A stretch of DNA of 7,399 nt, from the NCBI GenBank assembly GCA_029960865.1, contig JASBVX010000067.1, positions 1 to 7,399 on the forward strand, read 5' to 3'. The notes below the pieces were generated by a model. The model ran no database searches. It worked only from the letters and a program-made list of their open reading frames with translations, and had not been told where the DNA came from. The translations under genes and the position numbers were made by a program. The first letter of the stretch is position 1. Each line of letters starts with the position of its first letter. Positions 1-6,191 of this stretch are shown here, piece after piece. The stretch is from Bacillota bacterium (GTDB lineage: Bacteria; Bacillota; Sulfobacillia; RBS10-35).

Positions 1-221
1 GAGAGACCCGCCATCTCCGACTGGATGGCCTCCCGCACCTTGCCGCCTTCATCATCCCCGCCCAGGATGGCCGCCTGTCGGGCCCCGGTGCGGGCGGCCG
101 CCGCCAGGGCGAGGCTTTCGTGAAAGAGAAAACCCATCTCCACCATGGCAAAGAAGAGGAGGAGAACGATGGTGAGGGTGAAGGCCAGCTCCGCCGCCGC
201 CCCGCCCCTGTCCCCCTTCAT
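1..221 (-). CDS. tadE: TadE-like pseudopilin, partial (3' end beyond window)
   Basis: Reads as the first 73 codons of a TadE-type minor pilin; the C-terminal half lies off the left edge, since TadE proteins usually have about 130-150 residues. The N-terminus is a class III prepilin signal: a short basic leader (MKGDRG), a Gly-Gly-Ala-Ala-Ala-Glu-Leu processing region, then a hydrophobic helix at about residues 12-33 (LAFTLTIVLLLFFAMVEMGF). Cleavage after Gly6 would put Glu11 at +5, as in TadE/Flp prepilins. After the helix comes the Ala-rich segment with ALAAAAARTGARQAA that is typical of the family. In known Tad systems TadE is processed by the TadV peptidase and is needed for Flp pilus biogenesis. 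The ATG at 221 is one base downstream of the flp stop (TGACATG) and has a GGAGGG ribosome binding site inside the flp 3' end, so translation is probably coupled to flp. TadE assignment is firm; TadF/TadG cannot be excluded without the C-terminus. Confidence 0.82.
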   Translation of the reverse strand, partial: MKGDRGGAAAELAFTLTIVLLLFFAMVEMGFLFHESLALAAAARTGARQAAILGGDDEGGKVREAIQSEMAGL

Positions 222-222
222 G

Positions 223-414
223 TCACTGCCCTCCGCCGGGAGGCTGGGCCGCCCGGATGGTGTCGATGACGTGTTGAATCTTCTCGTTGAGAGCCGACCC
301 CAAAGACGTTAGCCCCGTGATGAGGGCCAGGGCCACCAACACCAGCAAAAGGGCATATTCCGCCGTGGCTGCCCCTTCTTGCCGTCGCCACCAGAGCCAG
401 AACCGGATCACCAT
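223..414 (-). CDS. flp: Flp-type major pilin precursor (63 aa)
   Basis: A small prepilin of the Flp/Fap family and the likely structural subunit of the Tad pilus. It has a 14-residue leader with basic residues (RFWLWWRRQEG), then the Flp motif: Gly14, processing site, AATA, Glu19-Tyr20, which are +5 and +6 of the mature protein. A hydrophobic helix follows (residues 21-35, ALLLVLVALALITGL), then an amphipathic segment (NEKIQHVIDTIRAA) and a Pro/Gly-rich tail (QPPGGGQ). Cleavage after Gly14 gives a 49-residue mature pilin, a usual size for Flp. It sits between tadC and tadE and has the strongest ribosome binding site of the operon, as expected for the most abundant product. The peptidase that cuts it is not in this window. 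The gene is intact. Confidence 0.93.
   Translation of the reverse strand: MVIRFWLWWRRQEGAATAEYALLLVLVALALITGLTSLGSALNEKIQHVIDTIRAAQPPGGGQ
229..234 (-). promoter_or_regulatory. Ribosome binding site of tadE
   Basis: On the minus strand GGAGGG lies 7 bases before the ATG at 221. It falls within the last codons of flp, which fixes the tadE start. Confidence 0.7.
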
Positions 415-421
415 GCCTTTT

Positions 422-430
422 CACCTCCTT
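422..430 (-). promoter_or_regulatory. Near-perfect ribosome binding site of flp
   Basis: The minus strand reads AAGGAGGTG ending 7 bases before the flp ATG at 414, an essentially full match to the 16S anti-Shine-Dalgarno. It occupies most of the 16-base tadC-flp gap. It is the best such site in the operon and would raise pilin output relative to the assembly proteins. Confidence 0.85.
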
Positions 431-1090
431 TCACCAAAGGGAAAGAAACTGCAAAAGCTGCGGCACCAAGATGACCGCCAAGAGGGGCGGCAGAAAGAAG
501 AAAAGGGTGATGAGGGTCAATTTCATGGGCAGGCTCTCCATCTGCCGCAGGAACTCCAGGCGGATCAGCTCCCGATGGCGCTGGGCCTCCTCGTGGATGG
601 TGCGGGTGAGGGGCACCCCGAGGGATTCATGGATGTGAAGGGTGCGGGCCAGAAACTGGCCCACCCAAATCCCTTCGCCTTCACTGGCCTTCTGCAGGGC
701 CTGGAGGAAAGGCTCCCCCATCCGGGAGCGACCATGGGCCCTTTGGATCGCCTGGCTGAGGGGATCCTTCTCCTCCGCCGCCGCAAAAACGAGCCCCTCC
801 TGCATGGAGGAACCCGATCCCATCAAGGCCGCCGCCAGATCCAGAAGGCCGGGCGCCGCCCGGAGGGCTGCCCTTTGTTTGGCCTGCTCCCGGGCGCTGC
901 GGACATACAAGGAGGCTGACCACACGACCCCCACCCCCAAAAGGGCGATCCAAGAATACCCGCCCAGGGCCAGTAACACCGCCAGCGCCGCCAGATCGGC
1001 ATAGGGCCAGGAGATGTCCTTCAGAAGCAAAAGGATCCGTCCCGTGAGGAGGAAGGCTCCTCCCGCCAGGAGTAAAGCTGCCAGGAGCAT
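431..1090 (-). CDS. tadC: TadC-like type II/IV secretion platform protein
   Basis: A 219-residue integral membrane protein with a T2SSF (GspF-like) domain, the second inner-membrane platform subunit of the Tad machine. Hydrophobic segments are at about residues 2-23 and 31-61. The cytoplasmic helical domain runs from about 78 to 188 and includes PGLLDLAAALMGSG and the LGVPLTRTIHEEAQRHRE segment, which is characteristic of TadC (compare 'iG..l...L...a...R..R'). A C-terminal membrane segment spans about 191-214 (LTLITLFFFLPPLLAVILV). It is placed as TadC because it follows tadB directly. The ATG at 1090 is 4 bases after the tadB stop and has a modest AAGGGG site 10 bases upstream. The frame stays open further upstream to 1174, but that extension lies over tadB and is hydrophilic without family features, so the shorter start is preferred. 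It should work with TadB and be driven by TadA ATP hydrolysis. Confidence 0.88.
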   Translation of the reverse strand: MLLAALLLAGGAFLLTGRILLLLKDISWPYADLAALAVLLALGGYSWIALLGVGVVWSASLYVRSAREQAKQRAALRAAPGLLDLAAALMGSGSSMQEGLVFAAAEEKDPLSQAIQRAHGRSRMGEPFLQALQKASEGEGIWVGQFLARTLHIHESLGVPLTRTIHEEAQRHRELIRLEFLRQMESLPMKLTLITLFFFLPPLLAVILVPQLLQFLSLW

Positions 1091-1094
1091 CGTT

Positions 1095-1757
1095 TCAAAG
1101 CCCCTTTCTTTCCCTGTGGGTCGTAAGGAGCCAGACAATGGCTCCGGCCCCCAAGAACCAGCTGAAAAGGGCATAGAGGAGTGCCCACCTTCCCTGGGGT
1201 TCCTCCCAGGCTGCAGACCAGGCCTGGGGATTGAGGAAAAATAGAGCCAGCGCCAGAAGGGGCGGGAGCGCCGCCAGGAGATATCCCGTCATGCGGGCTT
1301 CGGCTGTCTTGGCCTGCCATTCCCGCCGCTGGAGGGAGCTTTTCTGGATGGCCCCCGCCAGTTCCAAAAGAAGGGGCGCCACATCCCCTCCCAGCTGGCG
1401 GTGGGCCTTCAAGGCCCGCCCCACCCAGCGGCCCGCCTCCCCTTCCGGGAGAAGAAGATCCTCGAGGGCTTCATCCAGGGGTGCTCCCAGCTCATAGCGG
1501 GCCACCGCTTCTTCCACCCGTGCCCCGAAGGGTCCCTGGCGAGGGAGGGAGCGCAGGGCCGCCGCCAGGGTCAAGCCCGCCTTGAGGCTGGTGGCCAGGT
1601 CCAAGAGGAGGGAGGGCAGCTGGCTCTCCTGCACCCGGGCGGGGAAGGGGGGAAGGCGCCACCAGGAGCTTTTCCTGCGCCGACTGAAAGGCTGACGTCT
1701 GCGAGAGAGAAGGGTGCCCACCAAGAGAAACACCGACACCGCCAAAAGAAGGGCCAT
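1095..1757 (-). CDS. tadB: TadB-like type II/IV secretion platform protein, short form
   Basis: A 220-residue membrane protein with a T2SSF-type domain, the first of two paired platform proteins. It starts with one membrane segment (residues 2-17), followed by a very basic stretch (SRRRQPFSRRRKSSWWR). The helical domain lies at about 45-155 and includes PSLLLDLATSLKAGLTLAAA and the HRQLGGDVAPLLLELAGAI segment typical of TadB (L...G.l...l..la..ir). C-terminal membrane helices are at about 157-175 and 191-211. Many TadB proteins are near 300 residues with two N-terminal helices and a longer linker; this one is trimmed at the N-terminus. It overlaps the tadA stop by one base (TGATG), so it is probably translated by coupled re-initiation, and its own ribosome binding site is weak. 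No frameshift or internal stop is seen. Confidence 0.88.
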   Translation of the reverse strand: MALLLAVSVFLLVGTLLSRRRQPFSRRRKSSWWRLPPFPARVQESQLPSLLLDLATSLKAGLTLAAALRSLPRQGPFGARVEEAVARYELGAPLDEALEDLLLPEGEAGRWVGRALKAHRQLGGDVAPLLLELAGAIQKSSLQRREWQAKTAEARMTGYLLAALPPLLALALFFLNPQAWSAAWEEPQGRWALLYALFSWFLGAGAIVWLLTTHRERKGL

Positions 1758-2947
1758 CAGGAAGCACCCTTGGCCATGGGCTTGAGGGCATATTCCCGAT
1801 CCCCATCCACCAGGAGGAGGGGCCTGAGCTTACCGTTCCCCCATGTGCAGATCTGGGCCAGCTGGCGCCTCCCCTGGGGGGTCCGTTCCAGGTGGACCAT
1901 CAGGTCCACCGTCGCCTTCACCTGCCGTTTCAACACGGCAAAAGGTGGCCTTTCCGGAGCCAGGCTGGCCAGGGTGGTGAAGCGCAAGAGGGCATCCTCA
2001 GGACCGTTGGCGTGCACCGTGCAAAAGGAACCGCGGTGCCCCGTGTGCCAAGCCTGCAGCACATCGAAGGCTTCCGCCCCTCGCATCTCCCCAATGAGGA
2101 GGCGATCCGGCCTCATGCGCAGGGCATTTCGCACCAGTTCGCGCAGGCTCACCCCATGGTTGCCCTCCACCCCCGCCGGCCGCGTCTCCAAGGCCACCGC
2201 GTGGGGAAGGGGAAGGCGCAGTTCCGCCGCATCTTCGATGGTGATGACCCGCTCTTCGGGAGCGATGCGGGCCGCCAGGGCCGTCAAAAGGGTCGTCTTC
2301 CCGGAACCGGTGTTGCCGGAGATGAGGATGTTCTGCCGTTGGACCACGGCTTCTTCCAGGATTCTCAAGGCTTGGGGCGTCAGGGAACCCCTCTCCGCCA
2401 GCTCCTCCAAGGTGAAGAACTCCTGGCGGAACCGCCGGATGGTCAGGCAGGGTCCCTTCAGGCTGATGGGAGGCAGGATGGCGTGAAAGCGAGAGCCATC
2501 GGGAAGCCTGGCATCCACGTAAGGGTGAGAGGCATCCAAGCGCCTCCCGGCATCGCCCGCGATGCGCCTCGCGACCTCCAAAAGGTGTTTTTCATCCCGG
2601 AACTGCAGATCGGTCTTCTCAAGGCGGCCCTGCCGCTCCACGTAGATCTCCCCGGGGCCATTCACCATGACATCGGTGATCTCGGGGTCCACCAAAAGGG
2701 CCTGGAGGGGCCCATAGCCCAGGACTTCCTCTGCCACGTGAGCCACCTTTTCCCGGGTCGGAGCGACGTTGCTGGCGGCCACCGCCGCCGCCACCGCCAG
2801 CTCCAGATGGCGGCGGGAACCGGGGTCCCTGCGGGCCCGTTCCACCACCGCCCCCGCCCCGCTCAGGGCATGGCGGGCCTCCTCCACATAGCGGCCGTGG
2901 GGCCCCTGGCTCTCTCGGGCCGCCAATCGTTCCTGAAGGGTTTTCAT
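1757..2947 (-). CDS. tadA: TadA/CpaF secretion ATPase
   Basis: A 396-residue hexameric-type traffic ATPase of the TadA/CpaF branch (T2SSE/VirB11 family) that should power Flp pilus assembly at the cytoplasmic membrane. The N-terminal part (about 60-175) holds EEVLGYGPLQALLVDPEITDV and VNGPGEIYVERQGRLE, a CpaF hallmark. The catalytic domain has Walker A GNTGSGKTT at 211-219, an Asp box VITIEDAAEL at 234-243, Walker B RPDRLLIGEMRG at 279-290 and a His box CTVHANGPEDALLR at 309-322. All key residues (Lys217, Glu287, His312) are present, so it looks active. The ATG at 2947 overlaps the cpaE stop as ATGA and has an excellent GGAGGTG site. An upstream in-frame extension to 3052 lies inside cpaE and is low-complexity Gly/Ala, so it is rejected. 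The N-terminus is shorter than in some CpaF proteins. Product assignment is very secure. Confidence 0.96.
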   Translation of the reverse strand: MKTLQERLAARESQGPHGRYVEEARHALSGAGAVVERARRDPGSRRHLELAVAAAVAASNVAPTREKVAHVAEEVLGYGPLQALLVDPEITDVMVNGPGEIYVERQGRLEKTDLQFRDEKHLLEVARRIAGDAGRRLDASHPYVDARLPDGSRFHAILPPISLKGPCLTIRRFRQEFFTLEELAERGSLTPQALRILEEAVVQRQNILISGNTGSGKTTLLTALAARIAPEERVITIEDAAELRLPLPHAVALETRPAGVEGNHGVSLRELVRNALRMRPDRLLIGEMRGAEAFDVLQAWHTGHRGSFCTVHANGPEDALLRFTTLASLAPERPPFAVLKRQVKATVDLMVHLERTPQGRRQLAQICTWGNGKLRPLLLVDGDREYALKPMAKGAS

Positions 2948-4107
2948 CGCCACCACCTCCGTCTGATCTCTTCCCAGAGGGAAGGCTGTTTCACCGGGGA
3001 AACCGGCGTCTTCACCAGGGGGCGCACCAGCCCCGCCACCGCCTCCTGCCAAGGGTTGCGCCTCCCCCGCCCCAGCAGGAGGGACTGGTTGCCGGGACCT
3101 GCATCCAGGGAGCGGGGATCCTCGGGAATCTCGGCGGCCGGCGCCCGCCCCAAAAGATGGCGGACGATCTCCTTGCCCGGGGCCCCTGGGCGCAGCCGGT
3201 TTACCACCACGTGGATCTCTCCTCCCGGGGGAAGCTCCATCTGGGCCAGAAGGTTAAGAAGAAGGGCGCTCCGCTGGAGGGCCATGGCGTCGGGGGTGGT
3301 GACGAGGAGAAGGAGGTGGGAGAGCTCCAGCAGCTGGTAAAAGAGGTCATCGCTGAGGTGGGAGGGGATATCCAGGACCACCCTCTCAAAATGGCGCGCG
3401 GCCCAGCCCACCATTTCCACCACATCTTTCCGCTCCACCATCTGGGCCAGGTCAGGTCGGCCCGTGCCCCGCACCAGGTAAAGGCCCGACCCATGGCGGC
3501 CCCTTTCCAGCCAGCCCCCTCTTTCAAAGAGGTCCATCTGGCCCAAAAGCTCCAGCACCGATGGCCCCCCTTCCATCCCCAAAAAGAGGCCAGCATCGGA
3601 AGCGGGGAGATCCAGGTCTAGAAGGATGGTCTGGAGGCCTTCCCGGGAGAGGTGCATCCCCACATGGCAGGCGAGGGACGTCTTTCCCACCCCTCCCTTG
3701 GCACCTGTCACCGCTACCACGTGGCCGCCGGAGGGGCGTTTAGGGGCAAGGACCCTGCCCGTCACGGGGAAGAGCCACTGGGCCCAGGCCACCACATCGT
3801 AGGGGTCCACGGGCAAAGGAAAGAACCGGCGCCGCCCGTGCTGCCCCTCCCACAGAGGACTCGGAGAATCGCCCTCCCCGAGCGCGGCCACGGCCACCTC
3901 CGGCGGAAAGGGCTGGGACCAGACCTGCGGGAAGAGGCGGGCATCCACGATGAAGATCTCCGCCGGCAAAGGGTGGCGGTCCATGGTCTCCTGCCAAAGG
4001 AAAGGTTCCTTTCCCTGCAGCACCACCTCCAGGCCAGTGGCTTCCGCCAGCGCCAACTGGATCTCCAAAAGCTGGCCGAATACGGCGACGCGGGCTTTAG
4101 GGAGCAT
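2944..4107 (-). CDS. cpaE: CpaE/TadZ-like ParA-family ATPase with pseudo-receiver domain
   Basis: A 387-residue protein of the TadZ/CpaE family, which in known systems marks the pilus assembly site in the cell. Residues 1 to about 120 look like an atypical receiver domain (KARVAVFG start, then EIFIVDARL with Asp55). They lack the paired acidic residues after the first strand and the conserved Lys, so phosphorylation is unlikely. Residues 127-365 are a MinD/ParA-type ATPase. They carry the deviant Walker A KGGVGKTS (137-144, with Lys137 and Lys142), LLDLDLPASDAG (162-173) and VVLDIPSHLSDD (243-254), which corresponds to the Walker B/switch II region. The C-terminus ends in a basic, Trp-rich stretch (LWEEIRRRWWR) that could act as a membrane-targeting amphipathic helix, as at the end of MinD; this is inference. 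The ATG at 4107 overlaps cpaB by 11 bases, with AAGGGGGG upstream. Longer in-frame starts inside cpaB give Trp/Gly-rich sequence without homology features. Confidence 0.88.
   Translation of the reverse strand: MLPKARVAVFGQLLEIQLALAEATGLEVVLQGKEPFLWQETMDRHPLPAEIFIVDARLFPQVWSQPFPPEVAVAALGEGDSPSPLWEGQHGRRRFFPLPVDPYDVVAWAQWLFPVTGRVLAPKRPSGGHVVAVTGAKGGVGKTSLACHVGMHLSREGLQTILLDLDLPASDAGLFLGMEGGPSVLELLGQMDLFERGGWLERGRHGSGLYLVRGTGRPDLAQMVERKDVVEMVGWAARHFERVVLDIPSHLSDDLFYQLLELSHLLLLVTTPDAMALQRSALLLNLLAQMELPPGGEIHVVVNRLRPGAPGKEIVRHLLGRAPAAEIPEDPRSLDAGPGNQSLLLGRGRRNPWQEAVAGLVRPLVKTPVSPVKQPSLWEEIRRRWWR
2954..2960 (-). promoter_or_regulatory. Ribosome binding site of tadA
   Basis: GGAGGTG on the minus strand, 6 bases before the ATG at 2947 and inside the end of cpaE. 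It decides the tadA start in favour of the ATGA overlap. Confidence 0.75.
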
Positions 4108-4756
4108 CCTCTTCCCCCCTTCCGCCGAAGAAAAGGGTGTGGCCATCCACCCCAAAGGCGGGATCGGGGGGCTCGCCATACCCCTCCAACGCCACCAGGA
4201 CCCTGCCGCTGCTGAGGGCAAAGGCCACCCGCTCCGCATCCCAGGGGGTGAGGGCCACCACCGCCGACGGGCCTCCCGCCTGGAGAACCGTCAGTCCCTG
4301 CAAAAGGGTGCGGGCAAAGGAAAGGTCCCCTCCCTTGCCGTAGATGAAGATGAGATCCACCCGGTCTCCCGCCTCCAGGCGGGGCGCCCACCGTTCATCG
4401 TCCAGGGGAATAGCGAAGGCCACATGGCCGTCGGGGATGGCGGCAGCCAACGCGCTTTTTGGATGGAGACCCCCCACGTGCAGAGGCCACAGGGGCTGAC
4501 CGGCGGCCACGTCTTGAAGAAGGTAGCGCCCCCATAAGTTCGCCGGCTCGGAAAAGAAGGAGGGGTGGCGAGCCGCCTGGGGCCAGGGCACCACCTGCAA
4601 ATCGGAGGCCTGGATCTTCTGCTGAGCCGAAAGGTCGTGGCGGGCCACCACCACGGGCACGGTGGCGTTGGCCTTCGTCACCGCCACGTACACCCAGATG
4701 CCCACCAAAAGAGCGCCCAACCAAAGGATCCCGTCCCGCCATGACCACCTCGCCAC
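4097..4756 (-). CDS. cpaB: CpaB/RcpC-like pilus assembly protein with SAF domain
   Basis: A membrane-anchored extracytoplasmic protein (219 residues from the GTG start) of the CpaB/RcpC family. A short basic N-terminus is followed by one transmembrane helix at about 9-26 (GILWLGALLVGIWVYVAV). A SAF-type domain comes next at about 33-98 (VPVVVARHDLSAQQKIQASD, then VVPWP and AAGQPLWPLHV). The RcpC-like domain is at about 103-195, with the typical AIPLDDE and LEAGDRVDLIFIY signatures. In diderm bacteria CpaB acts with the secretin; no secretin gene is visible here, so it may bind the cell wall or pilus instead, which is inference. It is the first gene of the operon. The GTG at 4756 is chosen because GGAGG lies exactly 6 bases upstream; an ATG at 4762 in the same frame adds two residues but touches the GGAGG directly. 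An ATG at 4834 is also in frame, with poor upstream signal. Confidence 0.87.
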   Translation of the reverse strand: MARWSWRDGILWLGALLVGIWVYVAVTKANATVPVVVARHDLSAQQKIQASDLQVVPWPQAARHPSFFSEPANLWGRYLLQDVAAGQPLWPLHVGGLHPKSALAAAIPDGHVAFAIPLDDERWAPRLEAGDRVDLIFIYGKGGDLSFARTLLQGLTVLQAGGPSAVVALTPWDAERVAFALSSGRVLVALEGYGEPPDPAFGVDGHTLFFGGRGEEDAP

Positions 4757-4762
4757 TGCCAT

Positions 4763-4767
4763 CCTCC
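4763..4767 (-). promoter_or_regulatory. Ribosome binding site of cpaB
   Basis: GGAGG on the minus strand. It is 6 bases from the GTG at 4756 and 0 bases from the ATG at 4762, so it favours the GTG as the working start codon. Confidence 0.6.
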
Positions 4768-4783
4768 ATTCCAGTTCATTCCA
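4767..4783 (+). repeat. 10-bp-phased direct repeat CATTCCA
   Basis: CATTCCA occurs at 4767-4773 and again at 4777-4783, exactly one helical turn apart. A partial third copy (CATTC) starts at 4782. The repeat overlaps the cpaB ribosome binding site at its low end and lies in the divergent promoter region. It could be a tandem regulator site or chance; no regulator can be named. Confidence 0.4.
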
Positions 4784-4868
4784 TTCGCCACCACCATGCC
4801 AAGTCCTGCCATCAAGTCCACCAGGAATTTCCATGTCCGTCGCGAAGGTCCCTGGGGAAAGGATGGTG

Positions 4869-6191
4869 ATGATGTTGCCCACCGTGAGGAATCGGATGAA
4901 AGGATGGGTGGCGGGCCTGGCGGTGTTGGCCTTGGTGCTGGCCCCCAGCACGGGCGCCTTGGCCCAGTCCTGGTATGTGGATGTGGCGGCCGGCCACTGG
5001 GCCCGTCCGGAAATCTACGCTCTTTTTAGAGCCGGCGTCGCCGACGGCTGGTTCGTGCCGGCTCCGGGGCTTCCCGTCTCTCTTGGCAGCTGGTATTACA
5101 AACCGGACCAGGCCATGGCCCGGGGAGAAGTGGTGGTCCTGTTGCTGAAAGCCATGGGGATCCCCCCTGGCGATGGGCCCATCCCCTTTGTGGACGTCCC
5201 GCCAAGTTTCGAAGTGTATGGGCGCTTCCCTTTGCGGCCCTACGTGGCCTCCGCCGTGGCCAAAGACCTTCTTTCAGGGGAAGACGGGCTCTACTTCAAC
5301 CCGCGCGCTGACCTTCAGCGCCAGTACGCCGCCGCCTGGCTGATCCGCAGCCTGGGATTGAAGGCCTTTGCCCAATCCCTCAGCCCCCTCCAGATCCAGC
5401 AACAGCTGCGCCGCTTTCGCGACGGGGGCGACGTGGCGCCACGATACCAGGCGGAAGTGGCGGCGGCCATCCTCTTAGGGATCATTCGGGGCTACCCTGA
5501 CGGCACCCTTCGCCCCCGCCAAACCCTCACCCGGGCCGAAGCCACCGTCATGGTCTTCCGCTCTGCCTGGATTCAGCTGGAGGTTTACCCCTCCCGCTGG
5601 GACCCCGCGCTGGGCCCGGCCCGTATCCGCCTGCGATCCCTGGAAAACGGCAACGTCCGTTTCTGGCAGGCGTGGATCGAGGATGACCGGGGAGCCATCC
5701 TCCGCACCTTCACCTGGTATCCGCCCCAAAAACCCCCGTTGGAAGGCCTTCTCCCCAGCCTCCCCGGCCCTGGCCTCTACTGGGTGAAGGGGAGCATCAC
5801 CTCCGTCGAAGCTCCCCTGCGGGAAGCCATTCCCATCCCCCTTTTGGTGGAAGGCACCTGGATGACGGGCCAAATCCAGCCTCCACGGGTGCCTGCCGGA
5901 CAGCCCTTTCGCCTTCTGGCCCAGACCAGCCATCAAGGGCAAGCCGTCACGGCAACCCTTCCCTGGGGGCTTTTTGAGCTGCTCCCCCTTCCTGCCCTGC
6001 CAGAGGGAAAATCCTGGTCCCTCGGCCTGACGGTCCCCGCCGACCTGGCCCCCGGCACCTATCCCATCCGCCTGGAGGGACTCTTTTTCGAAAGCCAGCG
6101 GCGCTCCCTCACCCTCTTCTTGGAGGTCCTGGCGGTCGAGGCGGACGAGGAATTAGATCTGCGGGTTGTCCTGGTAGGCTCACGGAACTAA
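4869..6191 (+). CDS. Secreted SLH-domain protein with C-terminal beta-rich region
   Basis: A protein of about 440 residues built for the cell surface. The N-terminus is a Sec signal peptide: basic region (VRNRMKGW), hydrophobic core (VAGLAVLALVLAP) and an ALA-Q cleavage site near residue 32. Three S-layer homology repeats follow at about 35-98, 99-164 and 165-232. The third is the most canonical (GIIRGYPDGTLRP and LTRAEATVMVFR); the first (MARGE) and second (LQRQY) have drifted in the TRAE position. SLH trimers bind secondary cell wall polymer, so the protein should be non-covalently anchored to the wall. Residues 233-440 are Pro- and aromatic-rich with alternating hydrophobic strands, resembling one or two Ig-like sandwiches; their function is unknown and no catalytic motif is seen. 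Starts at 4863, 4869, 4872 and 4896 are all in frame; 4869 has AAAGGA five bases upstream, while 4896 also has a GAGGA and would leave the signal peptide intact. It is divergent from the Tad operon. Confidence 0.87.
   Translation: MMLPTVRNRMKGWVAGLAVLALVLAPSTGALAQSWYVDVAAGHWARPEIYALFRAGVADGWFVPAPGLPVSLGSWYYKPDQAMARGEVVVLLLKAMGIPPGDGPIPFVDVPPSFEVYGRFPLRPYVASAVAKDLLSGEDGLYFNPRADLQRQYAAAWLIRSLGLKAFAQSLSPLQIQQQLRRFRDGGDVAPRYQAEVAAAILLGIIRGYPDGTLRPRQTLTRAEATVMVFRSAWIQLEVYPSRWDPALGPARIRLRSLENGNVRFWQAWIEDDRGAILRTFTWYPPQKPPLEGLLPSLPGPGLYWVKGSITSVEAPLREAIPIPLLVEGTWMTGQIQPPRVPAGQPFRLLAQTSHQGQAVTATLPWGLFELLPLPALPEGKSWSLGLTVPADLAPGTYPIRLEGLFFESQRRSLTLFLEVLAVEADEELDLRVVLVGSRN

Larger units (their letters stand above)
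4757..4868. promoter_or_regulatory. Divergent intergenic region, cpaB operon / SLH gene
   Basis: This is the only non-coding stretch longer than 40 bases, about 112 bases between the start of the Tad operon and the start of the SLH protein gene. Both transcripts must begin here or just inside the opposing gene. On the minus strand TTGGCA (4798-4803) resembles a -35 box, but no good -10 box lies 16-18 bases downstream (the best fit, TGAACT, matches TATAAT at 3 of 6 positions). On the plus strand no -35/-10 pair is convincing. The layout suggests shared or coordinated control of the pilus operon and the surface protein, possibly by an alternative sigma factor or an activator. Confidence 0.5.

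Noticed and set aside
287..919. Open frame of 210 codons on the plus strand opposite flp and tadC
   Set aside because: Antisense to an intact pilin and a T2SSF protein; composition typical of frame shadows.
1401..2486. Open frame of 361 codons on the plus strand opposite tadB and tadA
   Set aside because: Antisense shadow with Ser/Arg-rich low-complexity translation; no ribosome binding site and no family motif.
2948..3052. N-terminal extension of tadA
   Set aside because: The extra 35 residues are mostly Gly/Ala/Pro and lie inside cpaE. The ATG at 2947 has a much better ribosome binding site and an ATGA overlap.
1892..3340. Long open frame (482 codons) on the plus strand opposite tadA and cpaE
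   Set aside because: It lies wholly antisense to two unmistakable ATPase genes. Its translation is rich in Arg, Gly, Pro and His without domains. Long antisense frames are expected in GC-rich DNA with a G/C-biased third position.
3762..4391. Minus-strand open frame of 209 codons overlapping cpaB and cpaE in another frame
   Set aside because: The alternative frame is Gly/Arg/Ser/Trp-rich and featureless, while the SAF and ParA-type domains are clear in the chosen frames.
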